From Flavobacteriales bacterium (GTDB taxonomy: Bacteria; Bacteroidota; Bacteroidia; Flavobacteriales_D; Sanyastnellaceae): a stretch of DNA of 64,000 nt. Both the position numbers and the translations under genes were made by a program. Positions 18,589 through 30,000 of the stretch are shown here, one piece after another. The notes below the pieces were generated by a model. It saw only the letters and a list, made by a program, of their open reading frames with translations, was not told the origin of the DNA and searched no databases. Numbering within the stretch: the first letter of the stretch is position 1; each line of letters begins with the position of its first letter. The stretch lies in assembly GCA_947456965.1 (NCBI GenBank), contig CANGTU010000005.1, positions 19,849 through 83,848 of the forward strand. Reading direction: 5' to 3'.

Positions 18589-18620
18589 AACAGGGCCATC
18601 CCGGTTGGGATGGCCCTGTT
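18589..18620 (-). terminator. 14-bp perfect hairpin downstream of the T9SS thioredoxin gene
   Basis: Arms 18589-18602 and 18607-18620 (beginning AACAGGGCC) are perfectly complementary around a 4-base loop. It lies 20 bases after the stop of the 482-residue gene. Neither side has a strong T-run, so it may act as a 3-prime stabilising hairpin as much as a terminator. Confidence 0.65.
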
Positions 18621-18639
18621 TCACCCTCTAGGGATTAGC

Positions 18640-20088
18640 TTATTTGCTTACTGATACGCGAAGAGTCGAAGTCACTCCGTCGATTTCCACGTTCAACAGG
18701 TAGAAGCCTGAAGAAACCGCAGAAAGGTCAACAGGGAAACTGTAGGATCCAGCAGTCTGGCTGCCTACGTATTGGTTCATAACGCGAGCACCAAGCATAT
18801 TGACGAGCTCGAACCGCACTTCTGACTCAGCTCCCAGCGTGTAGGACAGGGTGAGCAGGTCTGAAGCCGGATTGGGGTAAGCCTTCACTGACTCAGACAC
18901 GTTGAGTTCAGATACAGATACCACTTCATTGACATTGGCGCCGGCGATAGCTTGAGAATAGTCGTAGTCACCATTGTAGATGAAGATGTCAGAGGAGACC
19001 TGACCATTCTCCATGCTGTACACCTTGAAGTGACCATCCTGAGCTCCGCTACCCCACTGAGAACCATGCAGCCCGTCGCCGTATTCATCATTTACCTCAA
19101 GGGTATAACATCCGGTGCTAGGTACCCAGCGATCGAAAACCAGAGTTGAGTTAACGGCCTGATTGGTGTAAGGACCACCCTGATGAACAACCTGATTGTT
19201 GTCATTCAGCAAACGCCATGAGCATTCCTCAGGCCATCCGTCAAATTTGATGTCAAAGCGAAGCTGAGTGGTGCTGCTGGGTGCCAATGAAGCGCCGTCC
19301 ACGGAGTTGTTGTTGGCATTATCGTCGGCGGATATGGAAATGACCATCGGACCAGTGACAGTCACCGTGCCCAGGTCAACCAGTTCGCTCTCAAAGCGAT
19401 TAAGGTTACCTGACCAGTTTTGGGTTACCGGAGGAGTGACGCCGCTAACCGTGATGGTGGCCGAAGTGAGATCATTCGTGCCGAGGTTAGCAAGCTCGAT
19501 TGAAATGTCAGCATCGGCGCACGCCACGGATGGCCCTACATAAGAAAGCACTGCTCCATCACTGGTTGGAACCGTCTGGCAAGCAGTCGTGTTGATGAAG
19601 TTCCAGTGCTGGGCTGCAGAGATCTGGCCGGTTTCTGTAAGGATACCGGTCGGGCAGACGGTGTAAATAGTCGGGAAGTAGCTGATTTCCAGAAGGTTCG
19701 CTGCAGATGCATCATCAGCAATGATGTAGTTAACACCAGTGACCCAGTCACCTTGAGTGTCAGCCGTGTTGCCATTGAGATCAGCATTGTTAGTCTGGCT
19801 ATCACCTTCAATAAACATTACAATGACATTTCCTCCGTTGGCCACACCATGCTGCTCATGGAGGGTCTCGAGCGCGCCTGAGCTATGGTAGTTCCAGCAT
19901 GGACCGCACCAAGTGGCTGAAACATCGATCACCACAGTGTAACCTTGGCTGAGGTAGTCGTAGAGTGTGTGCGTGTTACCGTTGATGTCGGTAGTGGTAA
20001 AGTTTGGTGCCAATGAGCCGCTTGGAAGCTGCGCCTGGCTCACGAGTGCCGAACACGCGGCAAACAGTGCGAGTAAACCTTTTTTCAT
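18640..20088 (-). CDS. secreted thioredoxin-fold protein with T9SS type A sorting domain
   Basis: 482 residues. Signal peptide KKGLLALFAACSALVSQAQ is followed by a redoxin/TlpA domain (about 22-170) with VVIDVSATWCGPCWNYHSSG, so the redox motif is CGPC, and with the YFPTIYTVCP cis-Pro segment. A middle region of Ig-like and CARDB-like strands follows, then a type A C-terminal domain (AYPNPASDLLTLSYTL, GFYLLNVEIDG) of about 80 residues, which directs export through the type IX system and surface anchoring. A redox enzyme fused to this signal should act outside the outer membrane, where its electron donor is unknown. Transcription is probably separate from tlpA because of the long hairpin between them. 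Confidence 0.9.
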   Translation of the reverse strand: MKKGLLALFAACSALVSQAQLPSGSLAPNFTTTDINGNTHTLYDYLSQGYTVVIDVSATWCGPCWNYHSSGALETLHEQHGVANGGNVIVMFIEGDSQTNNADLNGNTADTQGDWVTGVNYIIADDASAANLLEISYFPTIYTVCPTGILTETGQISAAQHWNFINTTACQTVPTSDGAVLSYVGPSVACADADISIELANLGTNDLTSATITVSGVTPPVTQNWSGNLNRFESELVDLGTVTVTGPMVISISADDNANNNSVDGASLAPSSTTQLRFDIKFDGWPEECSWRLLNDNNQVVHQGGPYTNQAVNSTLVFDRWVPSTGCYTLEVNDEYGDGLHGSQWGSGAQDGHFKVYSMENGQVSSDIFIYNGDYDYSQAIAGANVNEVVSVSELNVSESVKAYPNPASDLLTLSYTLGAESEVRFELVNMLGARVMNQYVGSQTAGSYSFPVDLSAVSSGFYLLNVEIDGVTSTLRVSVSK

Positions 20089-20299
20089 CTGTTAATTGGG
20101 GTTAGTTGCGAAAAAAAATGAAAGACGAAGATAATGCATGCACCACGAGCAGCTGAAGTGAAAACCGAGAAAAAAAGGAATGCTAATCCCCATAACTTGG
20201 CATTCTGCCACCTGTGCTTCCATTCATGGCGAAAAGTCCTGGCGTTTAAAAAACCAATAATCTGGTGATTGAATGCACATGTCGAGCGGGAGAACCGGT

Positions 20300-20307
20300 T
20301 AATTTTG
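20300..20307 (+). promoter_or_regulatory. putative -7 promoter box TAATTTTG
   Basis: Matches TAnnTTTG and lies 20 bases before the ATG at 20328. The nearest TTG upstream is 28 bases away, longer than usual, so only the -7 part is convincing. The rest of the 240-base gap from 20088 shows A-rich tracts and no gene. Confidence 0.4.
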
Positions 20308-20327
20308 AACATAAACTTGTTCCGGTT

Positions 20328-21059
20328 ATGACAACACGTATCCTATTCTTTCTTGCTTTTTCACTCACCATTCAGGTCAATGCTCAGAGTCTTGAGCTGA
20401 TTGATCCCGTCACTACGGTCACAGGCACCCTTGCAGAATTGGGAACCACCGGTGAGCTCGTCGCTGCCTGGGATGTTCAGAATATTTCGGCAAATACGCT
20501 TTCCGTGCGCTGCTACCGCAGCGTGATTGCAGAGGTTTCCGGCTCGGAAAATTATTTCTGTTGGGGGGTATGCTTTACCTCTACGACTAATATTTCTCCT
20601 GTGCAGGTTGCTCAGGTGATGGGGCCGGAACAGGTGAATGATACGTTTTACGCTCATTACAGGGCGAACGGGAATCCCGGCCAGACAACAGTGAAGTATT
20701 GCTTCTTCGACAATGCGAACCCCACAGATGAGGCCTGCCATACAGTAACCTACTGCGTGGATATGGCCGAATGCGTACTCTCCGTAGAAGAGTCAGGTCG
20801 AGACCGGGCGGAGTTGGGTATTTACCCGAGCGTGATGTCCGGTTTAGGTAAGCTGACCTATACATTGCCTGCCGGACTTCGTGAGGCCCAGGCCGAAATC
20901 ATCAGCCAGACCGGCCAGATGGTGCGAACGATCAAACTGACCAACACCAATGGATTGGTCATTCTCGACGGCGCTGAGTGGTCCTCTGGGGTATACCTGG
21001 TCCGGGTCATATCGTCCGGCTATCTGCTCGGCACAGCCCGATTCGTCGTGGCACACTGA
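20328..21059 (+). CDS. small T9SS type A sorting-domain protein, function unknown
   Basis: 243 residues from ATG 20328 (MTTRILFFLAFSLTIQVNAQ), chosen for the signal peptide. The middle (about 25-150) is a beta-rich domain with four to six Cys (ENYFCWGVCFTS, VKYCFFDNANPTDEACHTVTYCV), probably forming disulfides in the extracellular environment. The last 75 residues match a type A CTD (LGIYPSVMSGLGKLTY, SSGVYLVRVISSG), though the usual YPNP motif reads YPSV here. I recognise no catalytic domain. It is a single-gene transcript bounded by a hairpin, and a client of the SprA/PorU/PorV pathway encoded nearby. Confidence 0.8.
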   Translation: MTTRILFFLAFSLTIQVNAQSLELIDPVTTVTGTLAELGTTGELVAAWDVQNISANTLSVRCYRSVIAEVSGSENYFCWGVCFTSTTNISPVQVAQVMGPEQVNDTFYAHYRANGNPGQTTVKYCFFDNANPTDEACHTVTYCVDMAECVLSVEESGRDRAELGIYPSVMSGLGKLTYTLPAGLREAQAEIISQTGQMVRTIKLTNTNGLVILDGAEWSSGVYLVRVISSGYLLGTARFVVAH

Positions 21060-21097
21060 TCACACCAGACGCTGGGTGCTCAGTTTCAGCCAATCTT

Positions 21098-21122
21098 CCG
21101 CCCGGCTCCGTCCGGGCGGTTT
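21098..21122 (+). terminator. intrinsic terminator after the small T9SS cargo gene
   Basis: An 8-bp stem (CCGCCCGG / CCGGGCGG) with a 6-base loop is followed by TTT. Located 38 bases after the stop codon at 21059 and before maeB. Confidence 0.7.
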
Positions 21123-21170
21123 CATGCGGATTTCAATGGCCTGACTACCTTAGCCGCCTTAATTTTTGAG

Positions 21171-23465
21171 ATGCTGGACAAGATCAGGAAGAAGGAAGCC
21201 CTCGATTATCACGAGATGGGGAGAAGGGGGAAGTTGGAAATAATCCCATCCAAGCCTTACAGCACCCAGAAGGATCTGGCGCTGGCTTATTCCCCGGGTG
21301 TGGCAGAACCCGTACTGGCCATCGCGCAGAATCCCGAAGACGTTTATCGGTACACAGCCAAAGGAAATCTGGTGGCCGTCATTTCTAATGGCACTGCGAT
21401 CCTCGGCTTGGGTAATCTCGGCCCCGAAGCGAGCAAGCCTGTGATGGAAGGAAAGGGCATGCTCTTCAAAATTTTCGCTGACATTGATGCCATTGATATC
21501 GAGGTCGACGCCACAGATGTCGAGGAGTTCGTGCGCACCGTGCGCAATATCTCCCCGACCTTCGGTGGTATTAACCTCGAAGACCTCAAGGCCCCTGAGG
21601 CTTTCAGCATTGAGGAACGCCTGAAGGCTGAGTTGGATATACCGGTCATGCACGACGACCAGCACGGCACCGCCATTATTGCTACCGCGGCTCTGCTGAA
21701 TGCCCTTGAAATAGCGGGCAAGGATATCCGGAATATCCGCATCGTGGTCAGCGGCGCCGGCGCTGCTGCGCTGTCATGCGCCCACCTGATGGTGGCTCTG
21801 GGCTTGGAGCCATCTCGCATCGCCATGTTCGATAGTAAGGGCCACCTCCATTTGGGCCGCAAGGATCTCGACGTCAGGAAGGCCAGGTATGCCACGGAAA
21901 GGGAGTATGTGAGTCTGGAAGAGGCCTTTATCGGTGCCGATGTGTTCCTCGGACTGTCACAAGGTAATATTGTGTCATGTGATATGGTCCGGAGTATGGC
22001 CGAAGATCCTATCGTATTTGCTCTGGCCAATCCTGATCCGGAAATTGGTTACCCCGAAGCTGTGGGATGCCGCACAGATATCATAATGGCCACAGGCCGG
22101 AGCGACTACCCGAATCAAGTGAACAACGTCCTTGGATTTCCATTCATCTTCAGGGGTGCTCTCGACAGCCGTGCCAGCCAGATCAATGATGCCATGAAAC
22201 TGGCAGCAGTAAGGGCCTTGGCCGATCTGGCCCGACAGCCGGTTCCGGAGGAGGTGATGGAGGCCTATAACCTCAAGTCCCTCTCTTTTGGGCGAGATTA
22301 CATCATTCCCAAACCTCTGGATCCACGATTGATTACGGAGGTCTCGATGGCAGTAGCACGGGCCGCAGTGGAATCCGGAGTGGCACGCCAGCCCATTGCG
22401 GACTGGGATGCCTATCGGGCGGAATTGCAAAAGCGTATGGGCCGCGACAGCGTGCTCAGCCGAAGCATTGCCGAACGCGCCCGCAAGTCTCCGAGGCGAG
22501 TTGTTTTTGCCGAAGGCGACCATATCAAAGTGCTTAAGGCAGCCGAAGCTGCGCGGGATGAGGGTATTGCCATTCCCATCCTGCTCGGTCCGGAGGACCG
22601 GATCCGTAAGCTGATCGCAGACCTGGAGCTCGGATTGGAGGAAGTGGAAATCATCGATCCGCGAAGCGAGGAACACGCTGATTCCCGCGATGCATTTGGC
22701 CGTATCCTCTTTGAAAAGCGAATGCGCAAGGGGATGACCCTCGTGGAGGCTGTGAAGACCATGCGCGAACGGAACTATTTCGGAGCCATGATGGTGGAAA
22801 CGGGTCGGGCGGATGCCCTGATTTCGGGCATGACCCGAAACTACGGCCGCGTGATACGCCCGGCGCTGGAAGTTATCGGTCCTGCTGATGGAGTGAACAG
22901 GGTATGTGGCATGTATATCGTTCAGACCCCTCAGGGGCCGCTTTTCCTCGCGGATACAACGGTCAATCAGGACCCCGGACCGGAGGAACTGGCCGGTATC
23001 GCGCTGCTCGTCGCAGAAGCCGTGAGTAGGATGAAAATCGTTCCCCGCATGGCTCTTCTCAGCTATTCCAATTTCGGCTCGGCCCGTGGTAAAGATGCTC
23101 AGAAGGTGAGCCACGCGGTGGAAATCCTGCACCGCAATCATCCTCATCTTATCGTGGATGGGGAACTGCAGGCCAATTTTGCCCTCAACCCGGAAATGCT
23201 GAAGTCCAATTTCCCTTTCTCCAGACTGGTGGACATGAAGGTCAATACGCTCATTTTCCCCAACCTCGCTGCAGGCAATATCGCCTACAAACTAATCCAG
23301 GAAATAGCCGGTATGGAAGTCATCGGCCCGGTCCTCCTGGGGCTGCGCAAGAGCTACCATATTCTTCAGATGGACTGCTCCGTCAGAGAAATCATCAATA
23401 TGACGCGTATCGCAGTAGTCGATGCCCAACTCAAATCTGACACCCTCGAACCGGCCCGGCCATGA
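21171..23465 (+). CDS. maeB: NADP-dependent malic enzyme (malic enzyme-phosphotransacetylase-like fusion)
   Basis: 764 residues, the usual MaeB length. The malic-enzyme half (about 1-430) shows KDLALAYSPGVAEPVLAI, the metal/substrate segments FKIFADIDAIDIEVD and MHDDQHGTAIIATAALLNAL, and the Rossmann motif VVSGAGAAALSCAHL. The C-terminal half (about 430-764) is a phosphate acetyltransferase-like domain with VFAEGDHIKVLKAAEAA and SYSNFGSARGKDA, which in MaeB usually regulates rather than catalyses. The enzyme decarboxylates malate to pyruvate and makes NADPH. The gene overlaps ruvA by 4 bases. Two candidate boxes precede it, TACCTTAG at 21146-21153 and TAATTTTTG at 21160-21168, both very near the ATG. 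MaeB-ruvA-sprA order is also known from Flavobacterium. Confidence 0.95.
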   Translation: MLDKIRKKEALDYHEMGRRGKLEIIPSKPYSTQKDLALAYSPGVAEPVLAIAQNPEDVYRYTAKGNLVAVISNGTAILGLGNLGPEASKPVMEGKGMLFKIFADIDAIDIEVDATDVEEFVRTVRNISPTFGGINLEDLKAPEAFSIEERLKAELDIPVMHDDQHGTAIIATAALLNALEIAGKDIRNIRIVVSGAGAAALSCAHLMVALGLEPSRIAMFDSKGHLHLGRKDLDVRKARYATEREYVSLEEAFIGADVFLGLSQGNIVSCDMVRSMAEDPIVFALANPDPEIGYPEAVGCRTDIIMATGRSDYPNQVNNVLGFPFIFRGALDSRASQINDAMKLAAVRALADLARQPVPEEVMEAYNLKSLSFGRDYIIPKPLDPRLITEVSMAVARAAVESGVARQPIADWDAYRAELQKRMGRDSVLSRSIAERARKSPRRVVFAEGDHIKVLKAAEAARDEGIAIPILLGPEDRIRKLIADLELGLEEVEIIDPRSEEHADSRDAFGRILFEKRMRKGMTLVEAVKTMRERNYFGAMMVETGRADALISGMTRNYGRVIRPALEVIGPADGVNRVCGMYIVQTPQGPLFLADTTVNQDPGPEELAGIALLVAEAVSRMKIVPRMALLSYSNFGSARGKDAQKVSHAVEILHRNHPHLIVDGELQANFALNPEMLKSNFPFSRLVDMKVNTLIFPNLAAGNIAYKLIQEIAGMEVIGPVLLGLRKSYHILQMDCSVREIINMTRIAVVDAQLKSDTLEPARP

Positions 23466-24052
23466 TCCATTACATCCACGGAAAGCTGGTCGAGAAAAGC
23501 CCGGTGCATGCGGTTCTGGAAACCCATGGCATGGCCTATGTCCTTCAGATCAGCCTCTCCACCTTCAGCAAACTGCCGGACCAGGGAGAAGCCCGGCTCT
23601 ATACCCATCTCCACATCAACGGGAATGATTTCTCTCTTATCCTGTATGGCTTTGCTACAGACGAGGAACGGGATACCTTCAGAAAACTCATTTCCGTCAG
23701 CGGAGTGGGGCCCAATACGGCCCGCATGGTACTTTCCAGCCTTACAGTGAGTGATATACGTCAGATTATTACCCTGAAGGACGTCGCTAGCCTGAAGCGT
23801 ATTAAGGGTATCGGAGAAAAGACCGCCGAGCGCATCATTGTGGATCTCCATGACAAGATCGCAAGAGGCCATGACCCGGGTACTGAAAAAATTCCGCTTC
23901 TGCACAATACGAGGCGTTTGGAGGCGTTAGCGGCCCTGTCCTCATTGGGACTAGACAAAACCAAAACCGAAAAACTCCTTGACAAGATCATGCACCAGGA
24001 TGAATCCCTTAGCCTGGAAGAGCTGATCAAGCAAGTGTTGAAACAGATCTGA
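23462..24052 (+). CDS. ruvA: Holliday junction branch migration subunit RuvA
   Basis: 196 residues. RuvA binds four-way DNA junctions as a tetramer and loads the RuvB helicase during recombination repair. Domain I is an OB fold (MIHYIHGKLVEKSP to LILYGFATDEERDTF). Domain II has the two helix-hairpin-helix motifs ISVSGVGPNTARMVL and LKRIKGIGEKTAERII, and the C-terminal RuvB-binding helix bundle contains EALAALSSLGLDKTKTEKLL. Its ATG lies in a 4-base ATGA overlap with the maeB stop. Identification is secure. Confidence 0.96.
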   Translation: MIHYIHGKLVEKSPVHAVLETHGMAYVLQISLSTFSKLPDQGEARLYTHLHINGNDFSLILYGFATDEERDTFRKLISVSGVGPNTARMVLSSLTVSDIRQIITLKDVASLKRIKGIGEKTAERIIVDLHDKIARGHDPGTEKIPLLHNTRRLEALAALSSLGLDKTKTEKLLDKIMHQDESLSLEELIKQVLKQI

Positions 24053-24056
24053 CCGT

Positions 24057-27000
24057 GTGAAGAATGCCAAGCTTTCCGTTGCTGCCCGGATAAGTTTCCT
24101 GTTCTTGCTCCTTTCCGTCGTCTGGCTGGGCTGGGCCGGAACTACCACAGAGCCCGCGCGTTTTTCCTGGAAACCCAGGGAAGAGAGTCGGGCTGCCGAT
24201 ACTACAGGTACCGGACTGGTATGGCCCAACGAGGATAATCCCAACCCATCAGACCAACCGGGTGGCATTGCTGTACCCCTTCCGGATAACATCGATTACT
24301 CCATTGAATACAATCCGGAAACCGGAATGTATGAGGTGGTGCAGAAAGTCGGTGATCGCATTGACTTTCGTCCGCGCACAACAATGAGTCTGGATGAATT
24401 TCTGGATTTCAACCTGGAGAATAACCTCAACGAGTACTGGAAGGAAATCACGGAGGAAGAGGCCGAAGCCAGCCGCGCCTTCGCTCCCGTCATCAAGGTG
24501 GGTGGAGAGGGCTTCGAGAACTGGTTTGGATCCAATGAAATTGAAATCAGGCCGCAGGGTTCCGCTGAGCTGATCTTCGGAGTCAACTCTTCGAAAACCG
24601 AAAACCCGAGGATTCCGGAACGTCAGCGCCGGATCACCACGTTCAACTTTGATCAGAGGATTCAGCTGAACGTGATCGGTAACATCGGCACCAAGATGAA
24701 GATCAATGTGAACTACAATACGGAGAGCACATTCGACTTCGAGAATCAGATGAAACTCGACTACACCGGAGATGAAGATCAGATCATCCGGAAGATCGAG
24801 CTCGGTAATGTGAGCATGCCCCTCCAGGGTTCTCTCATCCAGGGCAGCGCCAGTCTGTTCGGAGCTAAGATCGAAACCCAGTGGGGACGGCTTAAGAATA
24901 CCACAGTATTCTCCCAGCAAAAAGGAGAGCGTCGGGAAATTACCGTTCAGGGAGGAGCACAAACCCAGAATTTCGATATCACCGCAGACAACTACGAACA
25001 GAACCGCCACTACTTCCTGTCCGGATGGTTCCGCGACCAATATGATCGGGCTACCGCCTCACTGCCGGTGGTCAACAGCGGAGTGAACATAACCCGTATC
25101 GAGGTGTGGGTAGTCAACCAGCAGGCCAATACACAGGATGTACGCAACTTAATTGCGCTCTCTGACCTCGGGGAAAATGGTCAGTATATGTCCACGGACT
25201 ATGACTACACCGGCCTGATTGACCCGGATCAGGTACCTAACCCCGACAACGAGAACAACGAGCTGTTCAATACCATGGTGTCCAACCCGGATATCCTCAA
25301 CTATACGGGTGCCAATGCAGCCATTGAGGCTCTGGGACTTGGCCTGCGACAGGGTATACACTACGAGCGCGTGGGAAATGCACGCAAACTGAACGCATCG
25401 GAGTATACCTACAACTCACGCCTGGGCTTCATCTCTCTTCGCCAGGCACTTAACAACGCTGAGGTGCTGGCCGTCGCTTATGAATATACCCTCGGCGGAC
25501 AAACTTTTCAGGTGGGTTCACTGAGCATGGACGGAATCGCCGCACCGCAAGCTCTTATTCTGAAGATGCTGAAGAGCTCAATCACCATGGTGAAGCTCAC
25601 CAACGGAACACCCGCGCCGCTCTGGGACAATATGATGAAGAACGTCTACAATCTCGGAGCCTTTGGAATTGCACCGGAGAACTTCAGATTGGACGTGTGG
25701 TACAACAATCCGGCAACCGGTGTGGACATGAACTTTATTCCCCGCGACCCACTCAATGGCCGACTGCTTCTGCAGGTGCTCAATCTGGACCGGATCGATG
25801 CACAACAAATGCCATATCCCGACAGCTTCTTTGATTTTATTACGAACGCAGCGACTATGGGCGGACTTATAGATGCCCAGAACGGGAGGGTCTATTTTCC
25901 GGCTATTGAACCCTTCGGTTCTCATCTGGCAGCTGAAATAAGGGAAGGTTTAGGCAATACACCCGAAGCAGATGCAGTCATTTCACAAGTGGTATTCCAG
26001 CCCCTCTATGACTCCACCAAAACCGCGGCAATCATAGGTTTTCCCCAACTCAACCGATTCCGTATACGAGGTCAGTACCAATCGGCTTCGGGTTCGGAAA
26101 TTTCTCTTAACGCCCTCAATATTCCCCAAGGTGCCGTGAGCGTTACTGCAGGTGGAATTCGCCTCGTGGAAGGGCAGGATTATACCGTGGATTATAACCT
26201 CGGAAGGGTTCGGATCCTGAATGAGGGCGTGCTGGCAAGCGGGCAGCCGGTGAACATCGCCGTAGAAAGTAACTCATTATTTAATCTGCAGTTCAAGACG
26301 ATGATCGGCAGCCGGTTTGACTATACCTTCAATGAGTATTTCAATGTGGGAGCCACCGTGCTCAACCTCAGGGAACGTCCCCTCACTCAAAAGGTGAACG
26401 TAGGTGATGAACCGGTAAATAATACCGTTATCGGAACGGACTTCAACTTCCAGCGTGAATCCCCTTTCCTCACGCAACTCGTGGACCGGATTCCACTTAT
26501 TGATACCAAAGAAAAATCCAGCATTTCAATCTCAGGAGAAGCAGCCAAACTTTTCCCCGGACATAGCAGAGCCATCTCCCGGGATGGAAATGCCTATGTC
26601 GACGATTTCGAGGGAAGCCAAAGCGTCATCGACCTGCGATCTATTAACCAGTGGTTCCTCGCCAGCACACCAAAACTTCAGTCCGATCTTTTTCCGGAGG
26701 GAAATGTGTCGGATGGCAACCTCGCATACGGCTACAACCGCGCACGCCTCAGTTGGTACGTCATTGACCCTCTCTTCTTCCGGACCAACGCTCTCACACC
26801 ACCCAACGTGGATGTGGAAATGCAAAGCGATCACCGGATGAGGGAAGTACTCGAAGCCGAGGTATTCCCCAACCGGCAGCTTCCACCAGGAACTCCACCC
26901 AACATAGCCACTCTCGACCTGACCTATTACCCATCAGAGCGCGGCATGTATAACTACGAACGACCCAACGGAGGGGAAGGCCTGTCGGCCGGCCTCAATC

Positions 27001-30000
27001 CAGACGGCACGCTTCGCGAGCCCGAAACGAGGTGGGCAGGAATCCAGCGCGCATTGAATACAACTGACTTCGAAACAGCCAACGTGCAGTTTATTCAGTT
27101 CTGGCTGATGGATCCATTTAACGAAGACAGTCCGAACGGCACAGGTGGAGAGCTTTATTTTAACCTGGGTAACGTTTCTGAGGATGTTCTCAAAGACTCG
27201 CAGCTCACATTCGAGAATGGATTCCCGAATGAGAACAATGACTTCCCGATCTTACAGAGCGAATGGGGGAATTATCCTGACCCCTCCACGTTCAACGTTG
27301 TTAACGCCTTCGATAATACTACTGGCAACTACCTGCGCCAGGATATTGGTATGGATGGCTTGACCTCTCCCGAAGAGCAGTCCTTCTTCTCCTCCTGGCT
27401 TTCCGAAATTCAGGGCGCCCTCGATGCGGACGCTTATGCCAACTATGTGCTGGATCCCTCAGCGGATGATTATCGCTACTTCAGAAGTTCACTGTCCGAT
27501 TCCGAAGATCTCAATGTCGTCGAGCGCTACAAGAAATTCAATGGTAACGAGGGTAACTCCAATACGGCAACCCCGGACGGATACCCCATCGCGGCTACCA
27601 CGATTCCAAATACCGAGGATATCAACCAGGATATTACGCTGAATACAATCGAGAGCTACTTCCAGTATTCCGTGAGTCTGCGCCCGGGTGACCTTGGTGA
27701 GCAGAACATAGGAAGGAATTACATCACGGACAGTTTTGTGACAACCAAAGTGACTGCCAACGGAGAAGAGCGTCCCATCCGCTGGTACCAGTTCAAAATT
27801 CCGGTAACAGACTTCGAAAAGCGCGTGGGAGGTATACCCGACTTTCGCTCCGTGCGCTACATCCGCATGTTCCTGAAGGATTGGGACCAGGAAGTGACAC
27901 TGCGGTTTGCACGCCTCGAACTGGTCAGGGGTGAATGGCGCAGGTTCGACGGAGGCCTCGCCGGCCCGCAGGAACTGGAGCCCAATGACGATCCCTTTAC
28001 CTTGTTCAATATTGCTGCGGTGAATATCGAGGAAAACGGAAACCGCGAACCTGTTCCCTACGTGGTGCCTCCTGGAATTCTCCGCGAACAGGACGTGGCA
28101 AGTGCCAACCTTCGCAGTCTCAACGAGCAATCACTATCGCTCGAAGTGTGCAACCTCCGCGATGGTGACGCTCGCGCTGCATACCGGAACGTCAACTTCG
28201 ATATGCGCCAGTATAAGCGCCTGCGCATGTTTGCGCACATCGAGGCATTGGGCGAGCAGGCCGGACTGGGCGACAAGGACATGACGGTGTTCATCCGTCT
28301 GGGTTCGGACTTCGACCAGAACTATTATGAGTACGAGATGCCTATGGAAGTGACTCCCTGGTTCTCTAACGATGAGGATGAGATTTGGCCGGAGAACAAC
28401 AATTTCGACATCCTTCTCAAAGACCTGCAGGATCTCAAGGCCTCGCGCCCGAGCTCCCAGAGCGCACTGATTGAGTATTCCCGGATGCTTACCAGCCGAG
28501 TGCGCATCGCAGTCCGTGGAAATCCCAACCTCGCCAATGTAACCGTACTCATGATCGGAGTGCGCAACCCTGATAAGGACAACAATCAATTTGAATCCAA
28601 CGATGATGGCTTGTCGAAGTGCGCTATCGTTTGGGTCAACGAGCTCCGGCTTTCCCAATTCGATGAAACCTCCGGATGGGCCGCCATCGCCCGGATGAAT
28701 GCACAGCTCGCCGACTTCGCCACACTCGCTGTGGCAGGAAACATCAGTACCCCCGGCTGGGGCACTCTTGAGCAGCGTGTGATGGAGCGGCAGCAGATGA
28801 CAAGAATGGGATTCGATGCCAACTCAACCCTGCAGATGGGTAAGTTTTTCCCGGAAAACTGGGGTGTCACACTTCCCATGTATCTCGGATATTCGGAAAA
28901 TGTGGAAACACCACGATTCAGCCCGCTTCAGCCCGACCTCGAATTGGATGACCTGCCCAATGTGAACAGGCCACTGAGAAGGAAATCGCAGACCTATACG
29001 AAGCGACGAAGTATCAACTTCAATAACGTTCGCATCGCACCTAAACGAGATGCTCCTAAAGTCAAAGACAGGGATAATGACAAGGGGGCCCCGGACAGCA
29101 AGGATGAGCCAACTGCCGCGGATAAGGGAGCTGTTCCCGATTCCGGCGGCGGATCAGGCGGCGGGGGCGGAGACAAGAAACCGAGGTTCTATAACATTGA
29201 GAATTTCTCGGTGTCATACGCTTACAATGAAATCTACTTCCGGGATATCAATATCGACTGGCGCCTGAACAAGCAATATCAGGGTGGCTTCGATTATAAC
29301 TTCACCAACAAGCCAAAAGAGGTAAAGCCCTTTAGTAAGATTCCCATCATCAAGGACTCCAGGTACCTGAAATGGATCAAAGACTTCAATTTTTACACGG
29401 GGTTCAAACAGCTAGGCTTCCGGACGGATATGAACCGGACCTATGAAACAAGCCGCATCAGGAACAACACCCTTGAACTCACCGGCTCCTTCAGCGAAAT
29501 GCTGATTCAGACCCAGGTGCAGAAGACCTGGAACTGGAACCGACAGTATACATTCAAGCACGATTTTACCAAAAGCCTGAAGTTCGACTTCAACGCAAAC
29601 AATGTCGCCCTCGTGGGTGAACCAAGAGGCGTTATCAACAAGGATGATACAGAATGGTATACTGCATACCGGGACAGCGTATGGAACAATATCAGGAACT
29701 GGGGTGAAACAACGACTTACAACCACGATGCAAGCCTGAGCTATAAGCTGCCACTCGATAAGTTCCCGCTCATTGACTTCCTCTCTGCCGATGGGCGATA
29801 TGGCGCCACTTATCGATGGGATCGTGCACCGTTTACGCAGGATTCATTGGGAAATACTATTCAGAACAGCCGCCAGATTCAACTCAACCTGCAGGGTAAT
29901 TTCGAAACGCTGTACAACAAGATTCCTCGTTTGAAGCAAATCAACCAGGGAAAGCCCAAGGCACCCAAGACGAAGGATAAGACAAATCCGGATAAGAAGG

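Noticed and set aside
21975..23147. 390-residue frame opposite maeB
   Set aside because: It lies entirely on the antisense strand of a well-conserved enzyme, has no domain, and its length follows from the codon bias of maeB.
24249..25040. 263-residue antisense frame inside sprA
   Set aside because: Shadow of the conserved SprA N-terminal region; composition mirrors the real frame.
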